DNA of 64,000 bases from Psychrobacillus sp. BL-248-WT-3 (GCF_012843435.1 NZ_JABAFC010000019.1:1-64000), one strand, 5' to 3'; shown: positions 16,889-26,685, counted from the first letter of the stretch. The notes: generated by a model not told the origin, from the letters alone. Made by a program: numbers and translations.

Positions 16889-18241
16889 ATGGTAGAAACA
16901 AAAAACTTACAAGAAAAAACCAAGATAATGATTCAAATGGTACTACCAATTTTAATCACTCAGGTCGCACTCTATTTAATGACTTTCTTTGATATCTTGA
17001 TGACAAGTAAATACAATATCAATCATCTAGCAGGCGTTTCTATAGGTTCTTCATTATGGGTGCCAGTATATACCGGGTTGACTGGTATTCTACTAGGCAT
17101 TACGCCAATTGTAGCACAATTAATCGGTGCAAAAAAGCAAGAAGATGTGAGAACCTTTGTTCAACAAGGTTTATATATTGCTATTCTATTAGCTATTTTA
17201 GTTTTTATAGGGATTATTTTGTTTCTGGACCCTATCCTTCAAGCAATTCCTCTTGAAACTAGTGTACGCATAATAGCGGAAAAATATTTATGGATGATGT
17301 GCATCGGACTACTTCCTTTATTCCTATACAGTGTCCTACGATCGTTTATAGATGCATTAGGCAAGACCCGCATCTCCATGTTCATCACATTACTGTCTGC
17401 ACCAATTAATATTGCACTAAATTATGTGCTGATTTACGGTAAATTTGGATTGCCAGCTTTAGGTGGTGTTGGGGCTGGATTAGCCTCTGCAATAACTTAT
17501 TGGCTCATTTTAATTATTACTATTTTCATCATAAAATACAATAAACCTTTTGCTGATCTACAAATATTCCAAGAATGGACGAAACCGTCGTTGGCCAAGT
17601 TAAAAACATTAACAGTGATCGGTTTACCAATAGGACTATCTATTTTTGCAGAGACTACTATTTTTTCTGCAGTCACGATTATGATGAGTGTATTTTCCAC
17701 AGCAGTAATTTCAGCTCACCAAATAGCTATGAATTTTACTTCGTTGTTATATATGATTCCCTTAAGTATTGCAATGGGAGCTACTATTTTAGTAGGTCAA
17801 GAAGTAGGGGCTAAGCGCTATCAGGATGCAAAATCCTACAGTTGGCTAGGAGTCGGGACAGCTGTGTCCTTTAGCTTTGTGTCAGCTACTATTTTACTTG
17901 TTTGGCGAGAACCTATAGCAGCCATTTACACAAACGATGTAGAGGTCATTAACTTAACCGTTCAATTTTTCTTTTTTGCTGCCCTCTTCCAATTATCTGA
18001 TGCCATTCAAGCACCAGTTCAAGGAGCATTAAGGGGCTATAAGGATGTTACAATTACGTTTATCATGGCGATTATATCTTATTGGATAATAGGTTTACCT
18101 ATTGGCTACATACTAGGTACTTACACAGCATACGGCCCATTTGGCTACTGGATAGGCTTAATTGCCGGCTTAACGGTCGGTGCACTTACCCTGGGAACAC
18201 GTTTAGTATACTTACAGCGCAAGTTTGCTAAGCTTTATTAA
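16889..18241 (+). CDS. MATE-family multidrug efflux transporter (NorM-like)
   Basis: 450 residues with twelve hydrophobic segments in two similar halves, the MATE layout. The N-terminal half has PILITQVALYLMTFFDILM and GTGILLGITPIVAQLIGA-type loops; the second half repeats the pattern near residue 240 (GLPIGLSIFAETTIF). It exports cationic drugs by Na+ or H+ antiport. ATG 16889 lies 11 nt from AAAGGA; ATG 16877 is in frame but abuts that site. It is divergent from the murG-like gene across about 40 bp, so their control regions overlap. Confidence 0.9.
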   Translation: MVETKNLQEKTKIMIQMVLPILITQVALYLMTFFDILMTSKYNINHLAGVSIGSSLWVPVYTGLTGILLGITPIVAQLIGAKKQEDVRTFVQQGLYIAILLAILVFIGIILFLDPILQAIPLETSVRIIAEKYLWMMCIGLLPLFLYSVLRSFIDALGKTRISMFITLLSAPINIALNYVLIYGKFGLPALGGVGAGLASAITYWLILIITIFIIKYNKPFADLQIFQEWTKPSLAKLKTLTVIGLPIGLSIFAETTIFSAVTIMMSVFSTAVISAHQIAMNFTSLLYMIPLSIAMGATILVGQEVGAKRYQDAKSYSWLGVGTAVSFSFVSATILLVWREPIAAIYTNDVEVINLTVQFFFFAALFQLSDAIQAPVQGALRGYKDVTITFIMAIISYWIIGLPIGYILGTYTAYGPFGYWIGLIAGLTVGALTLGTRLVYLQRKFAKLY

Positions 18242-18320
18242 ATGATTTTTGACAAATTTTAAACCTATGGATAGCTAAACAGTTATATTTTAGATATTGA
18301 TGTAATCCAAAACCAACTAC

Positions 18321-18364
18321 AAGAAAAAAGTGAAATCCATTTTTCCGATTTCACTTTTTTTCTT
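18321..18364 (+). terminator. terminator downstream of the MATE gene
   Basis: AAAAAAGTGAAATC / GATTTCACTTTTTT around an 8-9-nt loop, with a plus-strand T run. It lies about 85 bp past the stop and could work in both directions. Confidence 0.75.
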
Positions 18365-18452
18365 CAATATTAAAAAATATGTCAATCTGGTAATTAATCG
18401 TTAGTGCCCATGGAAAGCAATTACCGTAACGGTTATCAACTATAGATAAAAT

Positions 18453-18497
18453 GAAAGCCTCGAAATATTTTACCAGGGTAAAATGTTCGAGGCTTTT
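18453..18497 (-). terminator. terminator of the CAP-domain gene
   Basis: AAAGCCTCGA / TCGAGGCTTT outer stem with an inner ATTTTACC / GGTAAAAT stem, about 35 bp beyond the CAP gene stop on the minus strand. The T tract is short. Confidence 0.65.
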
Positions 18498-18529
18498 GTT
18501 TTGAGAAGAGCTGTCTTAGCCTCTTTTAA

Positions 18530-19435
18530 TTATTTGCTAATAAATTGTTGTGTCCAGTAATAGCCACTATCAGATAATCCTACTCCAATATGTGTATAGC
18601 TACCGTTCATGATATTCGCTCTGTGACCAGCTGAATTCATCCAGCCTTGTACCACTTCTTGAGCTGATCGTTGTCCCATTGCAATATTTTCTGCAGCTGA
18701 CTTGTAGCTAATCCCTAAAGATTTCATTTGATCAAAAGGTGAGCCATATGTAGGACTTGTATGTGAAAAATAATTATTATCTTTCATGTCCTGAGATTTA
18801 AGCTGTGCTGACTTAGTCAATGCAGAGTCGATTTGTAGAGGTGCTAAGCCTCCCTTTGCACGCTCGGCATTAGTTAGATCTACCACCTGTTGGATAACAG
18901 AAGATACTTGAGCTTGATTGGAATTACTGTTTGTTTCCGTTTTTTTAGTAGCTTGCTGAGTAGTTGGAGAAGTTGTAGCTACCTCTTTTTTTGGTTGGGC
19001 CGCTGGAGCCTTCGCAGTTTTAGCTTCTTTTTTAGCAGCATTTGGTTTAGTTACTTCTACTTTTGCTGCAGTTTGTGTTTTTTCAACGACTGGTTTTTCT
19101 TTTATTTGATTGTTGGGTTTAGTAACCTCTTTTGTTTCTTTTTGTACCTTTTGGGTATTTTGTGCCACGTCATTTTTCTTTGCAGCCTCTGTTTTAATAG
19201 TATTTGCTAGGTTAGCAACGATTAACTCTTTATTTATATTAAACTTTTGAAGCATTTTGTTTATTTCTGTCTCACTTAAAGACAATTTTTGAGAGTTAAT
19301 CTTTAGAGACTTCCATTCGATGGATGTTTTTGCCTCAGAAGTAGTTTTTGAATTGCCAGCTGTTTCTGCTGATGCTGTTGTAGCAGTAAGTAATAATCCT
19401 CCTGCTAGCATACCTGCTAAAATCTTTTTGTTCAT
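18530..19435 (-). CDS. secreted CAP/SCP-domain protein (YkwD-like)
   Basis: 301 residues. A signal peptide (MNKKILAGMLAGGLLLTATT-ASA) precedes a ~140-residue Lys/Ala/Thr/Gln-rich linker and a C-terminal CAP domain with LTNAERAKGGLAPL, YFSHTSP, AAENIAMG, GWMNSAGHRANIM and IGVGL. The paired His/Glu residues of CAP proteins are present. Exported CAP proteins of Bacilli (YkwD, YlbC) are associated with the wall and spores; enzymatic activity is unproven. I chose the second ATG (19433-19435), 8 nt from AGGAGG, over an ATG two codons earlier. It is monocistronic. Confidence 0.92.
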   Translation of the reverse strand: MNKKILAGMLAGGLLLTATTASAETAGNSKTTSEAKTSIEWKSLKINSQKLSLSETEINKMLQKFNINKELIVANLANTIKTEAAKKNDVAQNTQKVQKETKEVTKPNNQIKEKPVVEKTQTAAKVEVTKPNAAKKEAKTAKAPAAQPKKEVATTSPTTQQATKKTETNSNSNQAQVSSVIQQVVDLTNAERAKGGLAPLQIDSALTKSAQLKSQDMKDNNYFSHTSPTYGSPFDQMKSLGISYKSAAENIAMGQRSAQEVVQGWMNSAGHRANIMNGSYTHIGVGLSDSGYYWTQQFISK

Positions 19436-19595
19436 TTTCATTTCCTCCTTCTTTTGTGCTCTCTCATTTTATACACAAAATCAAAAGAAAAAATTATATA
19501 ATATCTTCCATCTCGTCCATTCGAGTATTAAAAGATGGACGGGAGAAAGGATTCCGTTCCTTTGGTATGGTAGGATAAACCAATACATAAAAATA

Positions 19596-19850
19596 TTAGT
19601 TTTCTAAAGCTCTTGACAATTTCATATATTCCTCGTCAATCACTCCCAGAATTTTTTCCTGCTGTGTTATGGATAGTTTACTATTTTTCACACGTGAGGC
19701 AATCATTTGATATTTTTTTTCACAGCTCTGTCTCACCCTGGGGTGTGTATATTCATCCAACAGCTCCGATTTAATGACATTACGTACTTCTTCTTCGGTA
19801 ATATCATTCGTTGCGCGATTTTTATATAGCAATTTAAAAGCATCAATCAT
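19596..19850 (-). CDS. small helical protein of unknown function, coupled to the COG0523 GTPase
   Basis: 84 residues, highly charged and predicted helical (NDITEEEVRNVIKSELLDEY, CEKKYQMIASRVKN). I do not recognise a family. Its ATG lies inside the 3' end of the GTPase gene (8-bp overlap), which argues for a real, translationally coupled gene. A single Cys and no transmembrane segment. No clear terminator follows. Confidence 0.6.
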   Translation of the reverse strand: MIDAFKLLYKNRATNDITEEEVRNVIKSELLDEYTHPRVRQSCEKKYQMIASRVKNSKLSITQQEKILGVIDEEYMKLSRALEN

Positions 19851-20751
19851 TAACCGAATCCCCTATAATCTCAAGCTTATTTATTTGCTCTCCGATAATT
19901 ACAAGTTGGGGCTCCATTTTCATGTATTCAGGGAGCCATTGGATCATTCCATAAGCATATTGAAATAAATAAGGATATTTGTGTCCCTTTAGTGGAACAT
20001 AACCCTTCATCCGATAGACGGAGTCAGGAAGACCTCTAACCCAATCCTCGAAGGCTTCTTGATCTATTGGTCCGTTAAAGGTATGAAGCCTTGAAGACAA
20101 GGAAAGTTGCTTGCCTATTGCCGCTTCTTTAACTTCTTTTTCATGAAAGGTAGCTTCCAAGTTAGCAAGTGCTTTTATAGAAATTTTACTGTTGGAGGCT
20201 TGAATAATTGGTGCATCACCATTAATACCTTGGAGTTCCATAGAGACAGTCGCAATCTCGTCATCAGTTAGTAAATCTACTTTATTGGCAACTATTAAAT
20301 GTGCATGTTTGATTTGCTCAAGGAAGAGCATCCGTGTTCGGGGTGACAGCTTGTCTCGTTCTAACCATCTTTTGCAGTCGGCAACAGTAATAATACCTTT
20401 TATATTTAACTGATTTGCAAATATCGGTGAGAACACAGCATCTAATGCTTCAACAGGGTGTGCAGCTCCAGTCGTCTCTATTAATAACACATCAAAATCT
20501 TCCCCAGCCAACAACATTTGAAGCTGTGCTTCCATCTTCTCAGATCCTGTACAGCATATGCATCCTTCTAGCATTTCTTTAAGAGGGATGCCTTCCTCTA
20601 CTGCCCTACTATCAAAAGCCAATTTACCTAACTCATTCATAATTACTGCTGGTTTAATACCTTCATTTTTGAATTGTGAGATTAAATTGGTTAACAAGGA
20701 TGTTTTCCCGCTACCTAAAAATCCACTCAATAAATATACATCTTTCAACAT
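19843..20751 (-). CDS. COG0523 (CobW/YjiA-type) GTPase, putative metal chaperone
   Basis: 302 residues. Walker A GFLGSGKT is near residue 12, the metal-binding CxCC motif EGCICC near 65, Walker B region LLIETTGAAHP near 92, and guanine specificity NKVDLL near 157. A short CobW C-terminal domain follows. COG0523 GTPases deliver Zn, Co or other metals to client enzymes; the client cannot be told here and no Zur box was recognised. ATG 20751 has AGAGG close upstream; a GTG two codons earlier overlaps it. Confidence 0.88.
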   Translation of the reverse strand: MLKDVYLLSGFLGSGKTSLLTNLISQFKNEGIKPAVIMNELGKLAFDSRAVEEGIPLKEMLEGCICCTGSEKMEAQLQMLLAGEDFDVLLIETTGAAHPVEALDAVFSPIFANQLNIKGIITVADCKRWLERDKLSPRTRMLFLEQIKHAHLIVANKVDLLTDDEIATVSMELQGINGDAPIIQASNSKISIKALANLEATFHEKEVKEAAIGKQLSLSSRLHTFNGPIDQEAFEDWVRGLPDSVYRMKGYVPLKGHKYPYLFQYAYGMIQWLPEYMKMEPQLVIIGEQINKLEIIGDSVND

Positions 20752-20825
20752 CCACACCTCTTCCTATGTATTTCCTATAGAAATTCATCGTCGACTCGGC
20801 AACGTCAAAACTTCTTCTCTCGAAT

Positions 20826-20855
20826 AAAGAGCTGACCATTGCAGGTCAGCTCTTT
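20826..20855 (-). terminator. terminator of the CtpB-type protease gene
   Basis: AAAGAGCTGACC / GGTCAGCTCTTT, 12-bp perfect stem with 6-nt loop, 23 bp past the ctpB-like stop. The tail TTTATT is short. Confidence 0.75.
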
Positions 20856-20878
20856 TAAGAAATAGATTATGCTATTAC

Positions 20879-22414
20879 TTATTTTTTAATTAAATCCTTT
20901 GCTATCTCTTCTGCCTTTAATAATTGAGGATCTTCGTTTAGTAATTTTTCACGAAGCTTATTCATCAATGTATTAGCAGAATCACCGGTAAGCTCACCTG
21001 TAGCATCCAGTTTGTTGTCAGCTTGGAATTTTTTCACCGCAGAAACCATAGTCTCGTCAAAGCTGGTATTAATAGTACCTGGATCGTATCCAACTGCTTT
21101 TAACATTTCCTTAGCATTTTTAACAGCATCTGATGTCATACCTGTCTTTAAAACTTCAGAAGTATTTAAAGGAGATAACATCGCATAAGAAGGATATTGT
21201 ACTTCGTAATCTGGTGCAATACCTTTATCATGTATCCAGTTACCTTTTGGCGTTAACCATTTTGCTGTTGTTATTTTAATATTAGAGCCATCAGGTAAAT
21301 TGTTAAGAGACTGTACAGTTCCTTTACCAAACGAATTTACACCAACAATAGGCATATTTGCTGATTCGCTTAATGCTCCTGCAAGTATCTCAGATGCAGA
21401 TGCACTCCCTTCGTCGATCAACACTGTAACAGGAAGATCCACTCGGAGACCAGGTGATGCAACAATCGCCTCTTTTACAAGTTTGTTTTTCTCATCTTTT
21501 GTTTCAATTTGTACAATATTCTTGCCTTCTTCAACAAAAAGGTTTGAAATATCAACTGCCGAATCTAGCAGGCCACCTGGATTTTGTCTTACATCCAGAA
21601 CTAATGACTCCATGCCTTCTTTTTTCAGATCATCGATCGCAGTAACTAACTCATCATACGTATCGTCAGAAAAGCTAGAAATCATAATATGACCTACTTT
21701 GTCACTTAACATCTCAGGATAAACTGTTTCTATAGGGATATCATCTCGAACTATTGTCGTTTCAATTAATGCACCTTCACCACGTTGAATCGTTAATGTA
21801 ACTTCAGTGCCTTTTTTACCGCGAATTAATAAAACAGCTTCCGAAACACTGTAGCCTTTAATGTCTTTCCCATCTACTTTTAAAACCTTATCATTAGGTA
21901 ACAACCCAGACTTTTCGGCTGGAGAATTTTTAATAGGAGAAATAACCGTAATGATACCATCTTGCTCCTGTATCTCCGCTCCAATTCCTTGGAAGCTCGA
22001 ATGAACACTGTCTTCAAACATAGATGCCTCTTCTGTATCCATGTATTCAGAATAAGGATCTTCCAGTGCATCGACCATGCCATTGATGGCACCATTAATC
22101 ACTGTATCCTCATCAATATCCTTATAGTAATCTTTTTTTAATTTGTCATAAGCCATATATAACTTAGTGAATTCTTTTCGTTCACCTACATATTGCACCT
22201 GTGATTCTTGCCCTTTTATTTCACTAGCTTCATCCTCTTTTCCAAACATAAATAGAAGTGATGTAACGCCAGCCGTGATTATCATGAGACCAAAAATCAT
22301 TAGCCAAAGCATCAAAGGTTTAATCTTTACATATTTAGAAGATTCAGGCGATGATTGTTCCTGTTCTTCGTTTGTTCGTTGCTCTTGTTCGTCCAAAATC
22401 TTCACCCTTTTCAC
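20879..22414 (-). CDS. S41-family carboxy-terminal processing protease (CtpB/CtpA-like)
   Basis: 511 residues. A cytoplasmic Glu/Gln-rich N terminus is followed by one membrane anchor (about residues 33-55), a PDZ domain (GIGAEIQEQDG to LTIQRGEG), and the S41 core with LVLDVRQNPGG and nucleophile Ser in EGSASASEILAGAL near 337 and catalytic Lys in NSFGKGTVQSL. A C-terminal peptidoglycan-binding domain ends the protein. It acts outside the membrane. In B. subtilis CtpB cleaves SpoIVFA to activate pro-sigma-K processing; CtpA-type relatives exist too, so the name is not fixed. Monocistronic. Confidence 0.9.
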   Translation of the reverse strand: MKRVKILDEQEQRTNEEQEQSSPESSKYVKIKPLMLWLMIFGLMIITAGVTSLLFMFGKEDEASEIKGQESQVQYVGERKEFTKLYMAYDKLKKDYYKDIDEDTVINGAINGMVDALEDPYSEYMDTEEASMFEDSVHSSFQGIGAEIQEQDGIITVISPIKNSPAEKSGLLPNDKVLKVDGKDIKGYSVSEAVLLIRGKKGTEVTLTIQRGEGALIETTIVRDDIPIETVYPEMLSDKVGHIMISSFSDDTYDELVTAIDDLKKEGMESLVLDVRQNPGGLLDSAVDISNLFVEEGKNIVQIETKDEKNKLVKEAIVASPGLRVDLPVTVLIDEGSASASEILAGALSESANMPIVGVNSFGKGTVQSLNNLPDGSNIKITTAKWLTPKGNWIHDKGIAPDYEVQYPSYAMLSPLNTSEVLKTGMTSDAVKNAKEMLKAVGYDPGTINTSFDETMVSAVKKFQADNKLDATGELTGDSANTLMNKLREKLLNEDPQLLKAEEIAKDLIKK

Positions 22415-22428
22415 ACAATTCGTTTTTC

Positions 22429-22464
22429 AAAAAATAGACTGCCAAAAATGACAGTCTGTTTTTT
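22429..22464 (-). terminator. terminator of deoD
   Basis: Stem AGACTG-TC / GC-CAGTCT around AAAAATG, followed on the minus strand by TATTTTTT. It lies 14 bp after the deoD stop. Confidence 0.8.
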
Positions 22465-22477
22465 TAAAATTACATCC

Positions 22478-23179
22478 TTATTTTAATGCTGCTTCTAATG
22501 CCACTACGATCATGTCATTGAATGTTGTTTGTCTTTCTTCTGAAGAAGTAACTTCTCCAGTAATAATGTGATCACTAACAGTCAATACGGCTAGAGCTTG
22601 TCTTCCGTATTTAGCAGCTAGTGTATATAATGCAGCAGCTTCCATTTCAACTGCAAGTACACCGTAGCTTGCCCATTTTTCATTTTGAGCATTTTCATTA
22701 TAGAATAAATCAGCTGTAAATACATTACCTACACGTAGGTTTAGTCCTGCTTCTTTACCTGCATTATATGCATTGTATAATAAATTGAAATCAGCAGTAG
22801 GAGCAAAGCTAATATCATCTAAAAGTACTTTATTCATAGAAGAATCAGAAGATGCTGATTGAGCAAGAATTACGTCACGTACTTTTACATCTTTTTGGAT
22901 AGCTCCACAAGTTCCAACACGGATTAATTTTTGTACATCATATTCAGCCATTAATTCAGTTGTATATATAGAAATGGATGGTACTCCCATTCCTGTTCCT
23001 TGTACAGAAACTCTTTTCCCTTTATATGTACCTGTGTAACCAAACATATTACGCACTTCATTATATTGCACAACATCCTCTAAGAAAGTTTCAGCAATAT
23101 ATTTTGCACGAAGTGGATCTCCTGGTAGTAAAATCGTGTCAGCTATTTCACCTTTTTTTGCATTAATATGAATACTCAT
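22478..23179 (-). CDS. deoD: purine-nucleoside phosphorylase DeoD
   Basis: 233 residues, the normal length of the hexameric bacterial enzyme. It opens [20 protein letters not shown]. It has [13 protein letters not shown] (phosphate loop), [19 protein letters not shown], the purine/ribose-binding VEMEAAALY near residue 178 and the catalytic Asp in TVSDHI near 204. It splits purine nucleosides with phosphate in salvage. ATG 23177-23179 follows a GAGG site; 21 extra in-frame codons upstream are not family sequence. Monocistronic. Confidence 0.96.
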   Translation of the reverse strand: MSIHINAKKGEIADTILLPGDPLRAKYIAETFLEDVVQYNEVRNMFGYTGTYKGKRVSVQGTGMGVPSISIYTTELMAEYDVQKLIRVGTCGAIQKDVKVRDVILAQSASSDSSMNKVLLDDISFAPTADFNLLYNAYNAGKEAGLNLRVGNVFTADLFYNENAQNEKWASYGVLAVEMEAAALYTLAAKYGRQALAVLTVSDHIITGEVTSSEERQTTFNDMIVVALEAALK

Positions 23180-23251
23180 TAATATAACCTCATTTCTAAA
23201 ACTTATCGTGTTTATGATACCTTTTTTTACTATAAAATGCAATGTAGAAGC

Positions 23252-23473
23252 CTAGAGGGTATTGTCTTCGTATAACTCCCATATTTCATCAAAAACTATT
23301 GCTGGCATCTCTGGATGCGCGAGCTCCTCAATATACTCGGAAAGTGGCTGAAAAGATGTTTCTGCTTTTGGAAAATCATGCTGTAAAAACATTTGTTCCG
23401 CAAATAGAGCTTTGGCATCGGTCTTTTGACCTCCCCGGAATTTTAATGCAAATAAATAAAACGATTGATTCAT
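23252..23473 (-). CDS. yozE: YozE-like SAM-fold protein (UPF0346)
   Basis: 73 residues with the YozE pattern: SFYLFALKFRG, FAEQMFLQHDFPK, then LSEYIEEL and AIVFDEIWELYE. Family members form a small helical bundle resembling sterile-alpha-motif folds; function unknown, with DNA binding suggested for relatives. The ATG has AAAGGAGG upstream. It is divergent from the chemotaxis receptor gene and 72 bp upstream of deoD. Confidence 0.85.
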   Translation of the reverse strand: MNQSFYLFALKFRGGQKTDAKALFAEQMFLQHDFPKAETSFQPLSEYIEELAHPEMPAIVFDEIWELYEDNTL

Positions 23474-23592
23474 ATTATTTTTCCTCCTTTAGTCCTGAAG
23501 TAGTATATTAATTTAAAATTTTGTAGATAATTCAGTCTAAAACAATTAAACTAAAAATTATGATGATAAAACATTAGAAAGGAATGGCTCAA

Positions 23593-25437
23593 TTGAAATA
23601 TGGATTTAAATCGAAAAGAAACAAAATACCTAGTACGCCCAAAGTACCTAAACCAAAGAAACAGCGCAAATCCCTTAGTAGTCGTTCATTTTCCCTTTTT
23701 AAAAGGAATGCAAACAAAAGCTTTCAAAATACCAATTTGTTAAATTCCATACGTGGCAGAGTACTCATCATTTTTTCCGTCCTTATTATAATTCTATTTT
23801 CCATGCTAGTCCTTACTTCGGCCAACATGCAATCATCTCAGAAGGAACTAGAAAACTTTATAAACGTGGACATAAAAGAGCAGTTAATGGTCAATCAAAT
23901 ATCTGCTGATATTGCTAAACTTTCAAATGCAGAGCAAAGCTATATCATTACAGGTAAATCAAATTATATGTCAAGTTATAGAAGTTATAAAGATGCAATC
24001 GTTACTCGCTTTAAAGAATTGCAGACTATTTTTAAAAATCGTTCTGATGAGCTCAAAAAAGTAACGGCGATTAATGAGCATTTTAATACATACCTTCAAT
24101 ATTCTGAACGTGCATTAAGCCTAAGAGACCAAAAAGGATTTGAGGCTGCTCAAAAGCTTGTAAATGCAGGAAGTGGACGCGCAGCCATGAGCCATGTAGA
24201 TGTCCAAATCGAAGCGATGAACGAAGTGTTAGCTAAAAAGAACGCTAAGCAAATTGCACTCTTAAAGAGCGAAAATCAAAACGCTTTGAACATATTTATA
24301 GGCTTAACGATTTTCTCTGTATTATTAACATTAGTATTTGGAATTGTACTATTTAATTCTATTAAAAGAAGCACTTACTCTATTAACCGTTCGATTTTAG
24401 AAATCGCTCAAGCTGGCGGTGATTTAACAAGAAGAGTAAAGGTGAGAAGTAAAGACGAATTTGCTGAAATTGCTTCCAATACAAATGTTTTAATCGCTTC
24501 TATTGCTGATTTAGTTAGACGTGTAAGCCATTTAACCGAAAATGTATCAGCTAGCGGTCAGGAATTGATGGCCTCTTCGGACGACACTGCTATTACAATT
24601 CAGTCAATAGCGGATTCTACTAACGAAATAGCAGCTGGTAGTGAGCAGACTATGAAAAGCATGACCTTAGCTATTCAAAAAATGAATTCACTAGAGGAAG
24701 CAACAAGATATTTGAATGAGGATGCACAAGCTGTAAAAGTAGCGACTGATCACATGACTGCTGCTGCCAAACAAGGAGCATTGTCTGTTCAACATTCTTC
24801 AAATGTTATGTTAAATATTGAAGAAACGATGGCTAATACCTCTCAGACTGTTCAATCTTTAGGAACTAAATCGTATGAGATAACTTCTATTATTAAAACC
24901 ATCACTGCAATTGCAGAGCAAACTAACCTACTGGCTCTAAATGCGGCAATTGAGGCTGCACGTGCCGGAGAACACGGACGAGGTTTTGCAGTAGTAGCAG
25001 ATGAAGTAAGGAAACTAGCAGAGCAATCTCAAAAAGCAGCAAAAGAGGTAACAGGAATTGTAACCTCCATTCAAACGGAGGTAACCTCTATTGTTAAACA
25101 AAATCACGAAGGGGTCGAAAATGTTATAAAAGGCGTTGAAGTAGCGAATGAAACAAGCACTTCCCTTGAACAAATTATGAAACAAACAGACGAAACGATT
25201 AGTATTATTAATAAAATGGTAAATCAGATAGAAAAAACACTGGAATTTAGCCAGGAAGTAGCTGCTTCCTTTATAGAAGTGACTCATATAGCAGAGAACA
25301 CTGCGTCAAACACTGAAAACTCTGCTGCCGCCGCTGAACAAGGTAGTGCTGCCATGCAAGAAATCAATGCTTCCGCTGTTGAATTATCACACCAAGCGGA
25401 CGAGCTTAGAAAAGTAGTAAACGAATTCAAGTTATAA
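23593..25437 (+). CDS. methyl-accepting chemotaxis protein with unusual N-terminal tail
   Basis: 614 residues. TM1 is near 54-80, a four-helix-bundle-like extracellular domain of about 150 residues follows, then TM2 near 230-255, HAMP and the long signalling hairpin with tip [43 protein letters not shown] (positions 24901-25026). It signals to CheA/CheW. I prefer the TTG at 23593, 9 nt after AAAGGA, to the ATG at 23584 that abuts it. Odd: about 45 residues of Lys/Pro/Ser-rich cytoplasmic sequence ([18 protein letters not shown]) precede TM1, where most receptors have fewer than ten. Confidence 0.92.
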   Translation: MKYGFKSKRNKIPSTPKVPKPKKQRKSLSSRSFSLFKRNANKSFQNTNLLNSIRGRVLIIFSVLIIILFSMLVLTSANMQSSQKELENFINVDIKEQLMVNQISADIAKLSNAEQSYIITGKSNYMSSYRSYKDAIVTRFKELQTIFKNRSDELKKVTAINEHFNTYLQYSERALSLRDQKGFEAAQKLVNAGSGRAAMSHVDVQIEAMNEVLAKKNAKQIALLKSENQNALNIFIGLTIFSVLLTLVFGIVLFNSIKRSTYSINRSILEIAQAGGDLTRRVKVRSKDEFAEIASNTNVLIASIADLVRRVSHLTENVSASGQELMASSDDTAITIQSIADSTNEIAAGSEQTMKSMTLAIQKMNSLEEATRYLNEDAQAVKVATDHMTAAAKQGALSVQHSSNVMLNIEETMANTSQTVQSLGTKSYEITSIIKTITAIAEQTNLLALNAAIEAARAGEHGRGFAVVADEVRKLAEQSQKAAKEVTGIVTSIQTEVTSIVKQNHEGVENVIKGVEVANETSTSLEQIMKQTDETISIINKMVNQIEKTLEFSQEVAASFIEVTHIAENTASNTENSAAAAEQGSAAMQEINASAVELSHQADELRKVVNEFKL

Positions 25438-25460
25438 TTTGTAAGGCATATAACCGTCTT

Positions 25461-25495
25461 AGCTAGCACTGAAAAATATAGTGCTAGCTTTTTAT
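25461..25495 (+). terminator. terminator of the chemotaxis receptor gene
   Basis: AGCTAGCACT / AGTGCTAGCT stem with loop GAAAAATAT, followed by TTTTTAT. Confidence 0.85.
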
Positions 25496-25538
25496 ATGTA
25501 AAAAACTATAAATCACTTTGTGAGGCTCTACACTTTGT

Positions 25539-26414
25539 TTAAGGACCCCCCCTACAAGGTATGGGTCCATTAGCCCAATAATTATGCGTATCTCCGCAAT
25601 CCCCCCCTTTCTTATTACACTCTCTACCCCTTACAATTACATAAAAAGCATGGATATGGCTGTCGTGAATATTTCCAGGTGTGACAATGTTTGCAAGCAC
25701 AAAACCCTTCTCGTCTGTTGCAGCATGAAAAGAATAGGCGAACTGCTTTGTCCGTTCATCTTTTACGTAGTAACCACTTTCAGGATCTGTTGTCGATTCC
25801 TTAATCTCCTTGTACTCTTCCTTTTCAAACTTTTCAGGTGGGAATGGTTTCTTCCCATGCTTTTCCCGGTCGAGGTTGAGCTCCTCCTGGAGCCTCTTTT
25901 CATAAGCCCGCATCTCTTTACGAACAACCTTCTTCTCAAACTTTCTCTTATTCGCACTAGCTTTCACATGGGTCGAATCAATAAAGACATGATCCGGGCT
26001 TAGGAGCCCACGATCTGCGACCTCCTTTAATACTCTGTAGAAAATCTGCTCGAATAGATCTGTGTCTGCAAAACAACGGACATAGTTTTTCCCGAAAGTT
26101 GAGAAATGGGGAACCTCGGTATGGAAACCAAAGCCTAGAAACCATCGGTATGCCATGTTGGTTTCAATCTCTTTAATGGTTTGGCGCATGGACCGTATAC
26201 CAAAGGTATATTGGATAAAAGTAGTCTTGATAAGTACCACTGGGTCGATACTAGGTCTCCCTATTGTCGAATAAAGGTTTTCAACCAATGGATAGATAAA
26301 GGAAAAATCAATTGCCTCATCTAACTTACGAACAAGGTGGTCTTGTGGTACCAACTGTTCAATAGTCAAGATTTCTAATTGTTCGCGTTCATTGGTTTAA
26401 TTTTTCGTCATCAT
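25539..26414 (-). pseudogene. IS1182-family transposase remnant
   Basis: The longest intact stretch (25539-26369) encodes 276 residues of an IS1182-type transposase: N-terminal LTIEQLVPQDHLVRKLDEAI, a DUF772-like helical region, and the first catalytic Asp in DHVFIDSTHVKASANK. The full protein has about 450 residues; here the catalytic core breaks off after LANIVTPGNIHDSH and the last 25-30 residues look unrelated, so later catalytic residues are lost. At the 5' end the natural ATG (26412-26414, after a GAGGTGA site) is followed by an in-frame TAA at 26397-26399, before NEREQLEI. Two lesions: this copy is dead. Confidence 0.85.
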
Positions 26415-26446
26415 ATCCATCACCTCATTCATTTTTTAGAAGGTCC

Positions 26447-26576
26447 CGTTGATTGGAGCGAAGAACGGCGACTGCAGCGGGAACAGCGCGAGCTGAAGAC
26501 CCTGGACTGAGCGCAGCGAGGGAAGCGGCTGAGGCCGTGCCCGCGGAAAGCGTCCGTTCGTAGCGGAAATCAATTC
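26447..26576. repeat. GC-rich palindromic repeat, about 130 bp
   Basis: It begins TTGATTGGAGCGAAG (26449) and ends GCGGAAATCAA (26563-26573), with imperfect complementarity between the halves (ACGGCGACT...GCGGG against CCCGCGG...CGTCCG). The base composition is far more GC-rich than its surroundings. The same unit, diverged, forms the core of both MITE copies (from 4040 and 14420). Such repeats are common between genes in Bacillales; function unknown. It lies between the transposase remnant and the msrAB terminator. Confidence 0.7.
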
Positions 26577-26600
26577 TTCCTCGCGTTACTTCTATTTTAA

Positions 26601-26653
26601 AAGAAAAAAGACTGTAGGCAAACTCCAAAATTTTTGGAGTTTGTCTACAGTCT
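26601..26653 (-). terminator. terminator of the ypmR-ypmS-msrA-msrB operon
   Basis: Long near-perfect stem AGACTGTAGACAAACTCCAA / TTGGAGTTTGCCTACAGTCT, then TTTTTTCTTTT on the minus strand. Confidence 0.9.
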
Positions 26654-26685
26654 GAAGCATGGATATGAATCCATGTTTTTTTACA

